From Hygrocybe punicea (taxonomy: Eukaryota; Basidiomycota; Agaricomycetes; Agaricales; Hygrophoraceae), in assembly GCA_963556145.1 (NCBI GenBank), contig OY744473.1, forward strand, positions 2,852,001 through 2,916,000: a DNA stretch of 64,000 nucleotides, written 5' to 3'. The notes under the pieces are model-generated. The model had not been told where the DNA came from. It worked only from the letters and a program-made list of their open reading frames with translations, and did not search any database. The number at the start of each line of letters is the position of its first letter. Within the stretch, counting starts at the first letter, position 1. The translations under genes were made by a program, and so were the position numbers. Below, piece after piece: positions 43,926 to 55,941 of this stretch.

Positions 43926-44092
43926 TTTGGAGAGAGGTGCATGGACTAGTGGATCGTGGCCACTGGTCCAATGATCACGTGACCTTCCCACGGTTCGAGC
44001 CAGTAGAAAGCCCTGTTTAGTAGTCAGTAGCGATTTAGTCTTAGTCTTATTCTCTGAGCCAGCGATTAGCTCGAGGACACTCTACGTGTCCA
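43926..44092 (+). repeat. Direct repeat upstream of the 44,093 gene (copy 2)
   Basis: Second copy of the repeat at 41,381-41,551, with many C/T and G/A differences. It ends at the base before the ATG of the next gene, so in both copies the repeat lies immediately 5' of an ORF and may act as its leader or promoter. Confidence 0.6.
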
Positions 44093-45533
44093 ATGTCTGG
44101 GAAGATACTGTGTTATAATGCTTTCGACTGTGAATGGGACATCTGCACCGCATTTAATCCCAATGCTGAAGTCGATGACGAAGATCCCTTCGGTAATGAT
44201 GACTTCGATTATCCCGACCCTCTGGAGGAAGGCAAGGTCATCAGTAGTGGGCCTGTCTATGGGGTATCCACTCGCTTTCCCACTCTGGATCCACCTGCCC
44301 CCAAAGTTTGGCAGGAAGATATCTTTGCCATGTTTGGATGAGGGGATGGTCATACCACCGATGCTGCTCCCACATTCACAGGGTCTCTCGACTACAATCT
44401 CTATCTCCATTTCAGATTTGACTGGGAACCAGAGCATCATGCTGAAGACCCTGTGGTATCATGTGATGCATGGGACTGAACTCTCAACATCTTGCAGGAC
44501 ACCATTTCTCCCATGGGCAATATTTACCATGCTCCTATACCTATAGTGACATTCATCCAGAGCTTACTAGACAATGCTGTAGATGCACTTCCCACTTTGT
44601 CATGGGACCTCAGTTCGTCGAGTCCTTCATCCTGGAGAGATAAGGAGGGACATTATGTATTGGTCCATCCACAGGCTGTCAAGGAGGTCACAGGAAATAT
44701 CCAAAGCATTATCTATGTCCTCCATCCTGGCACACATTCTGTGAACAAGACTGATTGGCTTCTCGCAGTGGAATGTCCAGCAGCCGTCCTGCAAGGTGTT
44801 CAATTTTGCACTTTGAGTGTTGCAGATGTGGCTCGTTTCTTCGTGCAGAGAGGTATTGTTTTCAATACCTTTCTTCCATTACTGCCACATCATCTTATGG
44901 AGTACCCCCCCCTGTCATTCTTGGTGTACGAGCAGTGGGGTATAAACCCAATCACACAGATTACACTGCCTACGAGGTTGCTCGAGACAATTTTCTACGT
45001 TCCCCACATGCACGCTCAGTGCTACTCAAAGGAGGTATTGTGTGGCATCTCACCATGGAGTTCATTTCCCCCAGCTGTGTTCTGGCAGGTCCCTCCAACG
45101 TTGCCCCTGCACACGGTCAAATTGTTTGCTTCTCAGATGGCAGGGATTGCTTTTGTGATGATGAACTCAGTGAGGATGAACTTGACCTCATCTGTGGGGT
45201 ATACAAGGTCTATACTGGTAAGTTAAATGCATCATTGTGTTGCGAGTCTGCCTGACTGTGGATTTCAAGGGTCTGGGAACCAAGTCTCTCATCTCTCATG
45301 GTGGCCGAAACATTCCACTTGGCAGAAGAGCCATTTTAATGTTGGGTATTGGATGCCATTTGCTGAAGATTGGTTCCAAAAGCATCTCGCTGAGATCCAC
45401 TCAAATCAGGCCCAGTGCAAGATTGCGGCAAAGTGGTATGAGTCCATACCAAAAAAAGGGGAAACCTCTGCTCTTAGCTCAGAAGGTGGATGAAGCATCA
45501 CAGAGATATCTCAATGGCAATATATTTTCATGA
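44093..45533 (+). pseudogene. Orphan gene E, frameshifted
   Basis: An ATG at 44,093 opens 82 codons (MSGKILCYNAFDCEWDIC) rich in Asp/Glu. Open stretches then continue in other frames to 45,533: GNIYHAPIPIVTFIQSLLDN and HYVLVHPQAVKEVTG (about 44,510-44,690), DLICGVYKVYTGK (about 45,185), and a C-terminal SWWPKHSTWQKSHFNVGYW with WFQKHLAEIHSNQAQCKIA (about 45,300-45,430). The C-terminal WWPKH and WF..RL.EI pattern looks like a widespread uncharacterised agaricomycete family, from memory only. At least two frameshifts (near 44,340 and 44,900) or unrecognised introns break it. No catalytic motif is seen. Confidence 0.45.
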
Positions 45534-46070
45534 TTTTATCTATAATATTACTGTCTAGCCACCGCGATGGGAATGACATGAATGTATCATTACTGTTTCA
45601 TTAGAGTACAAAATTAAAATTTGGCTTATCAATATGATCTTAAGTACTTTGTTAAATCATATATGTATGTTCTGATGCTTCTACAACATGTTGTGAGCCA
45701 GCAACACGCATTGGATTTATTATATTTCCTAATTTGGAAATTTGCAATGGCTCAAAACAGCTAACCATTGGCTTGGCTCCATCAGCTAACAGTTTCAGAC
45801 TGAGCCGTGGCAACACTAAGCTGGACCAAGCAGCAACACTATTACATTGCTTGGCAAAGGTTCTGCAAAACTGCCAAAAAATGACCTTCCAAAGGAACTA
45901 TTGTAAGATTGTTGTAATGGCCCATAGCCAATGCTCAATTTTCTGCAAATATGACTATGACTGATCAATGGTTACAATAAGTGTGTACACTTGAATACTT
46001 TTATATGTCTAGATATTAGTCTCGGAACCAGCCATTCTTACCGGTCGGATTTGGAATTGGACTGTCAAAA
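45534..46070. other. AT-rich stretch, nothing recognised
   Basis: No gene, repeat or terminal motif was found apart from a 76-codon open frame at 45,734-45,964 with no recognisable motif. Confidence 0.4.
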
Positions 46071-46073
46071 ACA

Positions 46074-46559
46074 GTGAACTCAATGTGGGGTAGAACGTCT
46101 GGTGAGTTTCAACACAGTGGGTGTAGGTATCCTGCACGTGGACTCTCGATCGCTATGTATAACTGCTGTACTCTCTGTACTCTACCCCCTACAGCAATGC
46201 AAGACTTTTACAACTCCCATGCCTTTTCTGAGGATGATGAGGACGACTTGAGCTCTGAATCTGGCTCTGAGGACGATGGTTACAGAACACACCAGCGTAC
46301 TCCAAGCATAGACCCACATCGCAGACAAACAGAGAATTGCCGAATTTTTTTAGAGAGAACTGGCAACATATCTGAACGTGTTTTACAGGTGCTGGAGCTC
46401 ATGGAATCATTGCATCTCAACCTACCACTATTCCTTTGGGCAATCAGCTGGAATGTTCCCGAGTTGGTCCTGAATCCTACAGTACGAGTCACCAGAACAG
46501 CACTCATGGTCAGCGATGAACTTCCAAATATCCTGGCAAATTGGCATAGCCCTCCATGA
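46074..46559 (+). pseudogene. N-terminal fragment of a TE-like protein
   Basis: The reliable part begins about MQDFYNSHAFSEDDEDDLSS (46,197) and ends at 46,559. An acidic start is followed by a helical segment (RVLQVLELMESLHLNLPLFL, RVTRTALMVSDELPNIL). This resembles the N-terminal region that precedes DUF6589-type proteins in agaricomycete repeats, from memory. The frame ends abruptly and the rest of such a protein (over 600 residues) is absent. Confidence 0.3.
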
Positions 46560-47125
46560 GCCCACGTAAACAGTGCTGGAGGTGGGGGGAGTGCATATGC
46601 TAGTGTGGGTACTGTTCGAGATGAAGATGCTGCCATTTCTGCCGCCACCATCGTTGCCTTGCGTTGAGCCGTTGCTTGGCGAGCTTGTAAAAGCTTTTCT
46701 TCATAATGCTTGGATCGGTTTACTTCACTAATCTTCACCTGCTTTGCTTTGTTCTCAGCCTTCTTGTTCTTGTTTTCTTGATGCCATGCTGCATCAATTG
46801 GCTCCAGTAGCTTCAAAACTTGCTCACCGTATTCATCAGCCCAGATCCACTCTGGAATTCCATCGAGTATGTCCGCCAAGGTTTTCAGCCAGGCACGAGC
46901 TGCAATTTTTGTGAGTACAGCATCAGGCATAAGTACAGTTGGGCCCCAGAACACGTTCGGGAAGTCGCTTGTCCATGTTCTGAGTCGCCAATTAATGAGC
47001 AAGTTTTTGCATGACTCAAGCTGTTCCTTGCCGACGTCCCCCTGGGTGGCGGGCTTGTTTTTGCACCTGGCTGCAAACTTGCAAGTTATCTTGCACCTCC
47101 CCATCTCCACCACTCTCCTCGGCAT
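46560..47125 (-). pseudogene. C-terminal fragment, possibly of a RecQ-like helicase family protein
   Basis: The convincing stretch reads CKNLLINWRLRTWTSDFPNV, GPTVLMPDAVLTKIA, LADILDGIPEWIWADEYGEQ and then a charged helix (KAENKAKQVKISEVNRSKHYEEKLLQARQATAQRKAT). Similar tails follow RecQ-type helicase domains in agaricomycete repeat-associated proteins; this is a memory-based guess, and no helicase motifs are present here. The open frame runs on beyond its natural end into the antisense of the 46,074-46,559 ORF. Confidence 0.3.
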
Positions 47126-50100
47126 CCTGCACTTTATCTTGCCGAATCACCCCTGTAAGTGTTGGAGGTGTCTGCTGTAGATGCAGGTTCAGGGTGGCTT
47201 CGGAACTATAAAGAGATCCTAACCAAGGGGGTGTCAGCGTAGAAGTGACGGTGGATAAGTCAGTGTCGGAAGTAGTAGTAAAATGAAATGGAAGTGGAAG
47301 TAAAATAAAGCCGCCGCATAAAACTGGACTAATAATAATAAATCCAGCGATGAACGGAGTGAAAACGGATGAATAACGAAGAACCCGACGATGCCGACGA
47401 TGTCGGGTATGGCGGGTCGGGTCAGGTCGAGTCGGAAACAATGAATGAGTAAGGGAACAACAATAAAGATGACGAAGTGAACTATAAAAAGCTAAGGGTC
47501 TATGAGGACGAGTATTTGAAGTGATTAAAATGATTCTGACTATGAGGCAAACGGGGACTAATGGTATCTCTTTTTGTATGGTCATCGGGGACCGTTTTTA
47601 TAGTACATGTGTGTGTAGCTACTTTCGGACATGTCTACTTCGGCCAATAGAAACTACAAAGAAAAGATGGAATGGGGATGTGGAAAGGGGGGTTGCAAAG
47701 CGACGAAGACAGGAATATGGAGGGGAAAATGAATATGCAAGGAAAAGATCTAAAAAGTCCTACATATCTCCGAAAGGATGAGGGGATGCATAAATATGGC
47801 AAGTCCGAAGTCGGGGATCGAGTCCGATGAGATCTGTCTCCTATAATTAGAACTCCGGGGCTTCTGAGGCTGCCGGATTTGGTCCAAAAGCGGCTGTGAC
47901 GAAGCAGCATACGTCGGGTCACGTCATGTCGGGTTACGTCAGGTTACGTCAGGTTCGAATGCGAGTTGAATGGAGGCATCAGGTTCGTCCGGATTCGTGA
48001 TATATCGAGGATATGGACTCAGAGGGACGTCGACCCTCTACATCTCCAGGGTACTTTAAATAAAGACCATCCCTGGTCGATACTATGTGGACTCGGGATT
48101 CGGATGCATGAGATGAAGCCGACGCAGTGGTCATGGAAGCGGGCTCGACAGGACGAGGTGGGTCATGGATGACATGAACAGGGACAGCGGATGGTGACTA
48201 GCGGAGCTCAATGGATGGGTGGAGGTGGAGAGCGGGGAGTAGAGAACAAAAGTGGGTGAAGTCAGTGTCGAGTGAAAGGAAACAAAGTACATAAAACCGG
48301 AGGGAAAAGAAACTGTGGTGACAATAACCAAGTGGAAATGAAACGAGAGGTGGAAAACTAGAAAAGTGAAACAAAAAGGCAGCGGAAATGCTAAATAGAT
48401 AAAGGGGGATAAATATCGGGGATCAGGAAGGAAAGGAGGTAATGGGGGTGGAGTCAGGTGACAGAAATAATGAAGGCGTGAGCGGAAACACGTAGGGCAT
48501 AAGCGGAAACGACATAAAACGAAGGTGGATGACAAAGACGATGTAGTCAGGTCGATTTAGGGTCGGCGGCTTTGGTGGCTGTGTCAACGGGTGGTGGAAA
48601 TGGTGGCATAGGCTGCGGAAAGCATAAAATAATAAGCTTGGTGACGTTGCAGCAGTAGCTGCTAGCCCCTAGGACCCTGGAGACCCTTAGCCAGTAGATT
48701 CCCTTTCCTGTAGTAGCTTAGTCATCCATCCTTGGGTTTCCTCAGCTTTCCCCTCCCAGCCGCGGCTCCCCCTGAGCTCTTCCCTGAGGTCCGGAGATTC
48801 CCCCTCCAACGTGGGCATAGAGATACAATGACGATGGTGAACATGATATGATGACGGCGGAGGTTCGATATGATATGATGACAATGGAGGTTCGATGGAC
48901 GACAATGGAGGTTCGATGGATGACAATGGAGGTTCAATATGTCGATACTAATATGGGGGCAATACTCAACGGATGTGATATCAGCCTCATACTAGGCGGT
49001 TCAGCACTGGCTTGGACCTGTGGGGAAGCATTCTCCCCCATGGAGCTGAGAAATAAGGTCGGGTGGTTTGGGAATCGAAGCCGAGACAGGGAACGTTGTG
49101 TCTGGGTCGAAACGGTGGCGGATTGGGGCCCCCAGGTCACAGAAAGCGGAGATCAATGTCGGTGGGGAGCAGATGAGTTGGGTGTGTGGGGAACGAGTGA
49201 AGCGATGTGTTGGGTTCGTAAGCGGGTACGTTGGGTGTGGCGGGTTCATGAACGGGTGTGTTGGGTATGTCGGGTGGATTATGCGGGTGCTGGGTGTGTC
49301 GGGAACGGGTGTATTTCTTTTTGTTTTTGTTTTTATCTCTGACGTTTTTCTTTCTTTTTATTTATTTAATCTATCTATGTATTTAATTCTTATGCCAATG
49401 GACGGTATTGGGGTTTTCGTAGGGTTGAGTTGAGTGGGTACGGGGTGCGAAGGTGGTGGGTACGGGTTGTGAAACTGGAACTGGAACCAGATGCTCGAAT
49501 TGAGCTGGAACCAAAACCGGATGTCGCAGGATCGTAGTTTGGGTGATGGGAACGCGTCCGGATTCGTAGTTGGCTGTTGGCTTTGTTGAAATGTGGTTGT
49601 GGCTATGTCGAGAACAGGTAGTCGGGTGTAACGGGACTAAGGATGGGTGTCAGTTCTGCGGCGGGCTCATATGGTGACAACGTTGGACTCTGTTAAATCG
49701 CAGATGGGTGTGGCATGGATATTGCAGGTGGGTCTGTGCTTCAGGTGCCATTGACGTGATCTGGGCAATCTGGGTGGTGGATCTGACAATGTGGGTGTCT
49801 TGACTAGTGGAAGGACTCGTTTTTGGGGCGACAGATGCGAACACGGGTCTGCGCGGGATTGTCCGTGGTTACGTAGGGCCGTTCGAAGTGGCAAAAGGTT
49901 GGGGGAGCAGACAGCGGGTGGTTGGGTGTGGCGGTATGGCATAGGGCGACGTTGGGAGATGGAGGTGGATGACGTGGGCGGATAAGATGGGGTTGCATGA
50001 CGTGGATCGTGGTTTTGTGAGGTTGTTCGAGGATGGCGAGAGGTTGAGGAGGCAGCAACGGATGGTTGATGTTGGAGACGGAGGCGGATGTCATGGGCAG

Positions 50101-50318
50101 ATGAGACAACGTGGACTGGGAGATAGATTGGGGGTTGATATGGGTGGCGTTTCATGATACTGTCATGGCGGATAGATGCATGGGGATTTTGACACGGGTG
50201 CGTCGGGTCGTGGAACGGGTTTAGGTGGCCGGTGGTCACGGTTTTGCGGGCATAACCCAACAGGGCTTCGTTTGGGCTTGAGGGCGTTATGGAGTTGGTT
50301 GAGGGCGTAGGTGGACGA
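47126..50318. other. Non-coding region with small tandem repeats
   Basis: No convincing gene is seen. ORFs here are low-complexity (Pro/Ser/His-rich) and lie over G-rich, GGGTGTG-rich DNA. TCGGGT and GGTTACGTCA short repeats occur at about 47,390-47,420 and 47,910-47,960. A tandem array lies at 48,846-48,941. A diverged duplication of about 125 bp covers 49,858-49,980 and 50,005-50,105 (GTGGTTAC/GTGGTTTT, GATGGAGGTGGATGACGTGG/GACGGAGGCGGATGTCATGG). The region may be a decayed LTR-element interior. Confidence 0.35.
48846..48941 (+). repeat. Tandem repeat, about five copies of a 20-bp unit
   Basis: The unit is GATGACAATGGAGGTTCGAT with variants (GATGACGGCGGAGGTTCGAT, GACGACAATGGAGGTTCGAT), repeated head to tail. 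Confidence 0.75.
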
Positions 50319-51373
50319 TGTTATGTGAATGTTTGTTTCACCAAGAATTACCGGAGTTGACTTTGTTCAGGTACCTTCTTGTTGTTCGTGGGTTTCTAAT
50401 ATCTAAATAACCTATCAGGAAGGGGTTTTGTGAGTATATGTACTACATAAATCAATAGAATGTAATAGTGAGTTCTCTTCAATTAAGAATTGAGACTTTA
50501 AGTAGGTATGAATAGCAACTGGGTGTGTGATGTACTGAAAATACTAATATTCACTACTGGAATATAAAAATATGAACTAATGAATACTGATAACAATATT
50601 CACCAGTTGAATATGGACAGTTTTGGCTACAGGGCCTATTCAATCAAGAGTATCTCTGGGTATTATAATATCTGACTTAAATCCGAAGCTTCAAACGCAC
50701 ATTGGCTACTAGTTCAGGGATATCTTTAATACCTTTTGAATACTCTGTTTTGTTTAGGATGAAACCTTAACCTTAGAAGTGTATCTAGCTGACTAATGCT
50801 GACTAATGAATTGATTGGACTGAGTGAACTGAGTGAATTCTCCTTGATGACAAGGGGAACTCAGAGAATGATAGAATAAGAGTGAACTAGACTGGATTGC
50901 AAGCACTAGCTACTACAATGAGTAACTACTAGTACTAAGAGAATGAGGGATCACACTGTGTGAACCCAACTAAGAGTGACTACTGAGTGGTGAGGGGGGA
51001 AATCCTACTGACTACTGGAATTTGGGGCCCTATTTATACTGTTGGAGAACAATGGGGGACTGAGAACAATGGGAAAGTGAGAACAATAGGACTGAGTCAT
51101 AAGAACAATGGATAGCATCAAAGAGGCTGTGAACAATGGGCTCTATCTCCATTTGGACTGTTTAGATCAATAGACTGCTCAGAACAATAGACCATTGTCT
51201 TTATGTAAGCCTATCACAATCACTTTCTGATGCATCCTATCTTATCATTATCTTATCATCCTCTTGTTCACATCTTATCTAATCATTTCCCATTATCTAG
51301 CTGAGCCGCTTTTGATCAATACAAGTAAATAAGATTTGTAATCAATTCATTACTGCTAATATAGGTAAGAACA
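50319..51373 (-). repeat. LTR-like unit, about 1,055 bp, with TATA box
   Basis: In minus orientation it runs TGTTCTTACC to CACATAACA (TGTT/AACA ends). A TATA box, TATAAATAG, lies at plus 51,038-51,030. Upstream of it are six AACAAT(A/G)G motifs (plus 51,048, 51,065, 51,082, 51,105, 51,133, 51,183). This is the layout of U3-R-U5. No duplication flanks it: on its right it abuts pol coding sequence at the presumed inversion breakpoint. The left end is less sure. Confidence 0.5.
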
Positions 51374-53985
51374 CTTCTTCAGCACCTGCACTTTGCTCTA
51401 TTGATTATACATCAGATAGACACACATATTTATCAGTAGACAGTAGCCATATTGCTGCAGGTTTCATTTTATCACAGGAAGATGAAAATGGAAATCGTCG
51501 CCCTGCTAGATATGGTTCAATACCAATGAGTGAAAGAGAATCCAGATATTCACAGCCAAAACTGGAGTTATATGGACTATACCGCGCATTACGCCACTGG
51601 AGACTGTATTTAATAGGCATAAAGAATTTACATATAGAGGTAGATGCTAAGTTTATAAAAGGCATGCTCAATGAACCAGATTTACAGCCCAATGCAGCCA
51701 TAAACAGATGGATTCAAGGAATTTTATTATTTGACTTCAAGCTTATTCATGTACCTGCAACCCAGTTTAGGGGACCAGATGCACTTTCTTGCAGAGAGCT
51801 TGCAGATAATGAAGAAATTGAAGAGCATGATGATTCATGGCTAGATGATATTGCCTTGCTTGTTCATGTTCCTGATCCACATGAAATAACAAAATTTAGC
51901 TTCACTGTCCCTACCAAATTGCCATACAAGGCTACCACACTCCCTTCAAATAATGAAATTAAATTACAACAGGACAAGATACTCATTCAAGTAAAACATT
52001 TTTTATCCACATTGGAAATGCCTTCAACAGATACCTTGCAGGCAAGAAGAAGATTTCTGAAGAAAACTGGACAATTTTATTTAAAAGATAATAAACTGTT
52101 TAGAAGAAATGGCCAGAAAATGCCTTCATTAGTGATTATGAATGCAAAGAAAAGAATTGCTATTCTCACTCAAGCTCATGAAAACCTAGGTCATAAAGGA
52201 GAACAAGCTGTGTTTGACTTAGTCAAACTTCGATTTTTTTGGCCTCATCTCAGAGCAGATGTCCATTACCACATTTCATCATGTCATCAGTGTCAAATTA
52301 GGAGCTTGAAGAAAATCGAAATTTCCCCTACAATTTCTACCCCTACAGCAATTTTTCAAAAGGTATACATTGATGTGATGTTTATGCCACCTTCAGGAGG
52401 CTACCATTTCATTGTTGCAGCACATGATGATTTATCAGGAGCAACTGAAGTAAAAGCTCTAAGATCAAACAATTCACACAACTTAGCAAAAATTTTCTGG
52501 GAACAGATCTATTGTCGCTATGGTGCCATTGAACATGTAGTTACTGATAATGGAGGAGAAGTCAAAGGAGCATTTGAGTCTCTGCTTAGAAGACTAGGAA
52601 TTCCTCAAGTTCGCATATCACCCTACAATAAGCATGCAAATGGTGTAGTAGAAAGAGGACATTTTACTCTACGTGAAGCCATAGTCAAGTCTTGTGAAAA
52701 AGATAAGACTGGAAAAATCAAGAATTGGCACAAGCATGTAGAGTTAGCATCATTTGCAGACCGAATTACAGTCAGCAGTGTTACTGGATACTCACCTTAT
52801 TATCTACTCCATGGCACCCATCCTATACTTCCCTTTGACCTAACAGAAGCCACGTTTATGGTTGAAGGTTTTCGCTCAGGACTTTCTACATCAGATTCGT
52901 TAGCACTCCGCATAGGTCAGCTTGGAAGACATCAAGAAGATATTGATAAAGCAGCAGCTGTGCTTAAGCAGGCTTGCTTCATATCTAAATTGCAATTTGA
53001 TCAGAGATTTCATAGACGATTGCAAAGACGTGATTATCAGCCAGAAGAACTAGTCCTAGTATATAATAGTCGCTTGGAGATGACTATAGGAAAATTCAAG
53101 ACAGACCCTCATTACCTTGGCCCATATGAGGTTGTCAGACAAACAAGAAGAGGAACTTATGTTTTAAAAGAATTAGATGGTGCTGTGCATGCTGAGCATT
53201 ATGCGGCATTTCGGATTTTGCCATACATTTATCGGACTGACCCTATCCTTTATGAAATAGCAGACCAGGAAGATGAAGCTGCTCAACTAGAGGATTGCTC
53301 AGTAAATCAGTTAATACCTCTTGGATCAGGAGACATCACAGATATTATTCTTGCCATCAAGCCAGAATTTGCTGCACACATTGCATTACGCACAAAGAAT
53401 TTTGAATTTAGAAAATATCAAGTTCCAGCCACTGTCTGTCACATGTGGCTTTATGAAACAATGCCAATCAGTTCCATTACAGGCATCATTACAGTTGGTT
53501 CAGTAAAAGTACCAGGGGAAGTCAATGACCCCTCAGGTCTTGGCAATGATGACTTTGATGCAGGTTTAAAGTTGTCAAAATATGGTTATCCTATATCATC
53601 TTCATCAGTTACCAGTACCACTATCCGCAGATCTACTCCAGAAGAGATACAATACTATTATTCCTCACCGCTATTGTATAACCCCACACTCATTTATTCA
53701 AGATTTTCCTTTTTCTGCATTGATTCCCATATTCTAGCACCTTTGGTGACTAAATATTCAGTTATATCCAAGACCCCTATCCCTCATGTGATTTCCCGCT
53801 GCACACCCTCTTTTTCTATGCCCCATGCATTTTTATTGGCCGCTATTTTTACCTATGCACATGATTTCCTGTCACGCATCCTTTTTTTTATGCTATCTAA
53901 ACTATTTTATTTGTTTTATGATTTGCTGGTCATTTTTTTTTTAAGTCAGACACACAAAGAAAATATATATAATGCTACAAAGTGA
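51374..53985 (+). pseudogene. Gypsy element 2 Pol, RNase H and integrase part with ASCH-like tail
   Basis: The frame is open from 51,374 (SSAPALCSIDYTSD) although the first ATG is at 51,526. RNase H: LSVDSSHIAAGFILSQ, YSQPKLELYGLYRAL and VDAKFIKGML. Integrase: zinc finger with HENLGHKG and CHQC (about 52,175-52,310), and catalytic D,D,E in YIDVMF, VTDNGGEVKG and ANGVVERGH. After a basic region, residues about 605-690 (from 51,526) read DIILAIKPEFAAHIALRT, KNFEFRKY and MWLYETMPISSITG. This fits the K-x-x-E-x-R signature and strand pattern of ASCH/PUA-like domains. The RT half is missing here and lies inverted at 55,930-56,916. Confidence 0.75.
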
Positions 53986-54827
53986 TAATACAACCCCTCT
54001 CATCTAATAGTTGACGGACCCATTATATGAATACAATGATAATATATATGAAAGACATAACGAAACATAACGAAACATAACGAAATGACAAGACATAATG
54101 AAATAGAAAATAGAATAAAAGGAAATACAACTGGTGTATGAATAGAAAGATAAAGAAATGGACGAACGACCGGTGACCCTCCACTCCCAGTAGTCCAGCA
54201 ACTGAGTCCCACCTGAAAAATATAGCGCTCGCCCCTAGTTGAAACAGAGTGATGCTCAACATCACCCCCGGCCTGTCCATCCTCCAGACGAATTCATTGT
54301 TGAACAATTGCAGCATATAGTAGTAAGGAACGGCTAGATTTAGACCATCTTATCTACATGCCAATTATTCAGTAATGATGAAAATTGAATATAAATATAA
54401 GAAGTTACTTAGTGGTTTTTCTTGAGTTTTGTTGAAGGGAGGAGGGAGTGACCAATCATAGCATCGGATAGATTTTTTACGATTTATTGCATAGTGGCAT
54501 AGCAAGAAAAAAGGAGTGGGACACTACAGACCCATAGTGGCAGACTAGAGGAGAGAAAAGACGGATCGTGCAAATGTACAGCTATGACCCTGGAGAACAC
54601 GTGACCGGCACATGTTTTCTCATGTGACCTGAGTAAACAGTCCAGACCAAATAAGCATCGATACTATTGCAGATCTGTACCCGATATAGCTTCAAGACCC
54701 TGGAGAACCAAGGGAATAGTAAAATCCTGATTTGATCAATCAGCCAACCTTAAATCAAATTTGAAATACATCATCCCAATATAGCAAGGCCAGGGCTAGT
54801 TTAGTTCTGGACCCACAGGGACCTATT
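53986..54827. other. Gypsy element 2 downstream region, non-coding
   Basis: No gene is seen. A short tandem repeat ACATAACGAA (four copies) lies at about 54,054-54,086. The rest may be untranslated sequence between Pol and the accessory ORF. Confidence 0.4.
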
Positions 54828-55552
54828 GTGACACAACGTCCCACATTAGTATTGCTTGACCCACCATTCCGGTTCCCCCACAAATATTTTCCCTTAATGT
54901 CTCCTGTTACATCAACTGCACTGCTATTCCACTCAGCACTTCAGCATTACCAGATGCCCATATACCGTAATCCATATCTTACTATGACATCATACTCTAG
55001 TCCCTCACCCTCTCCACCTATGGATATTCCTCTACGCCGTCTCGATTTATCACGCTTATTCAATACTCCCACCAAATACGATACGGACTTCTTTACCAAA
55101 CCAACTAGTCCCACTCAGACAAACTACCCCCTTCGGAATCTGACGAATACATCGATTTCGAATCTGTGAACGTACGAGGTGTTGATTGTCCACCACCGGA
55201 CAATTTTGACTTTTTTATGGATAGTCTTCCCAACTTTCCTATGCCACCAACCACTGTCCCTTCGCAATCCATACCCTTAGACCCGGAGTTTAGAGAATGG
55301 CTCGAATCGCCTCCTTCATTTTCCACAAATCGTAATCACCCAACTTCCTCTCACCGCAATCGTTTTGAACGCCCTGCAATTCCGGCATTACTTCCTAAGC
55401 TGCTACGAAAGAAGCACACTTGCCCTAAGTACCACCTCAAGGCGCTATTAAATGCTATGAAAAAGAACATGGATCGGTTAAAGGCAGAAGGAGTTGATGT
55501 ACAAGATTGGGAGGAATTCTTTGGAAAGATGAAGAAGAAGTTAAAAGAATAG
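54828..55552 (+). pseudogene. Accessory ORF of Gypsy element 2, one frameshift
   Basis: Two overlapping frames (54,828-55,169 and 55,166-55,552) form one protein if a 1-base shift near 55,130 is allowed: the first ends near LFNTPTKYDTDFF, the second gives DEYIDFESVNVRGVDCPPPD and DPEFREWLESPPSFS. The last 60 residues are basic and helical (LPKLLRKKHTCPKYHLKALL, EFFGKMKKKLKE). It lies between integrase and the putative LTR at 55,640. Unknown function; similar small ORFs accompany agaricomycete Gypsy elements, from memory. Confidence 0.4.
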
Positions 55553-55639
55553 TAATAATGTAAAAGCTTCTTCTCAAATTAAAGAGTTGTTTTCTTTTGG
55601 TTTCAACTGGGGACAGTTGATTTAATTGTGTTGTGCGGA

Positions 55640-55941
55640 TGTCATGACCCCAAGTGTTTTTGGGTGTAATGTCATGGGTTTACCATTGGACCACGGACTT
55701 AGATATTCAAGTGCAACACTATGGATGCACACCTACACTCATTAGTACCCATTTTATGCCTTTCCACATTATGCATGCTAGTGAACAGACACAAATAGCA
55801 TATATGCTTACCTTTATATCATTTATTATGGCTTCACTAGCAATGCCCAGACTTAGCCGTTTATATATGGTGCACAGAGGCACATCCCCCACTCATTAGT
55901 ATTTATTATATATTTCTCTGTACTGCGCGTGCAAGGAGACA
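55640..55941 (+). repeat. Putative 3' LTR (or LTR fragment) of Gypsy element 2
   Basis: It begins TGTCATGACCCC after TGTTGTGCGGA and may end GGAGACA, giving TGTC/GACA termini and about 302 bp. It contains two related segments (ACACTCATTAGTA at about 55,735, CCACTCATTAGTA at about 55,890). It abuts minus-strand RT coding sequence at about 55,945, the other presumed inversion breakpoint. No second copy is in the window. Confidence 0.45.

Noticed and set aside
49667..50260. 197-codon Pro/Ser/His-rich minus-strand ORF
   Set aside because: Low complexity over G-rich, internally duplicated DNA; no start context, motif or intron evidence.
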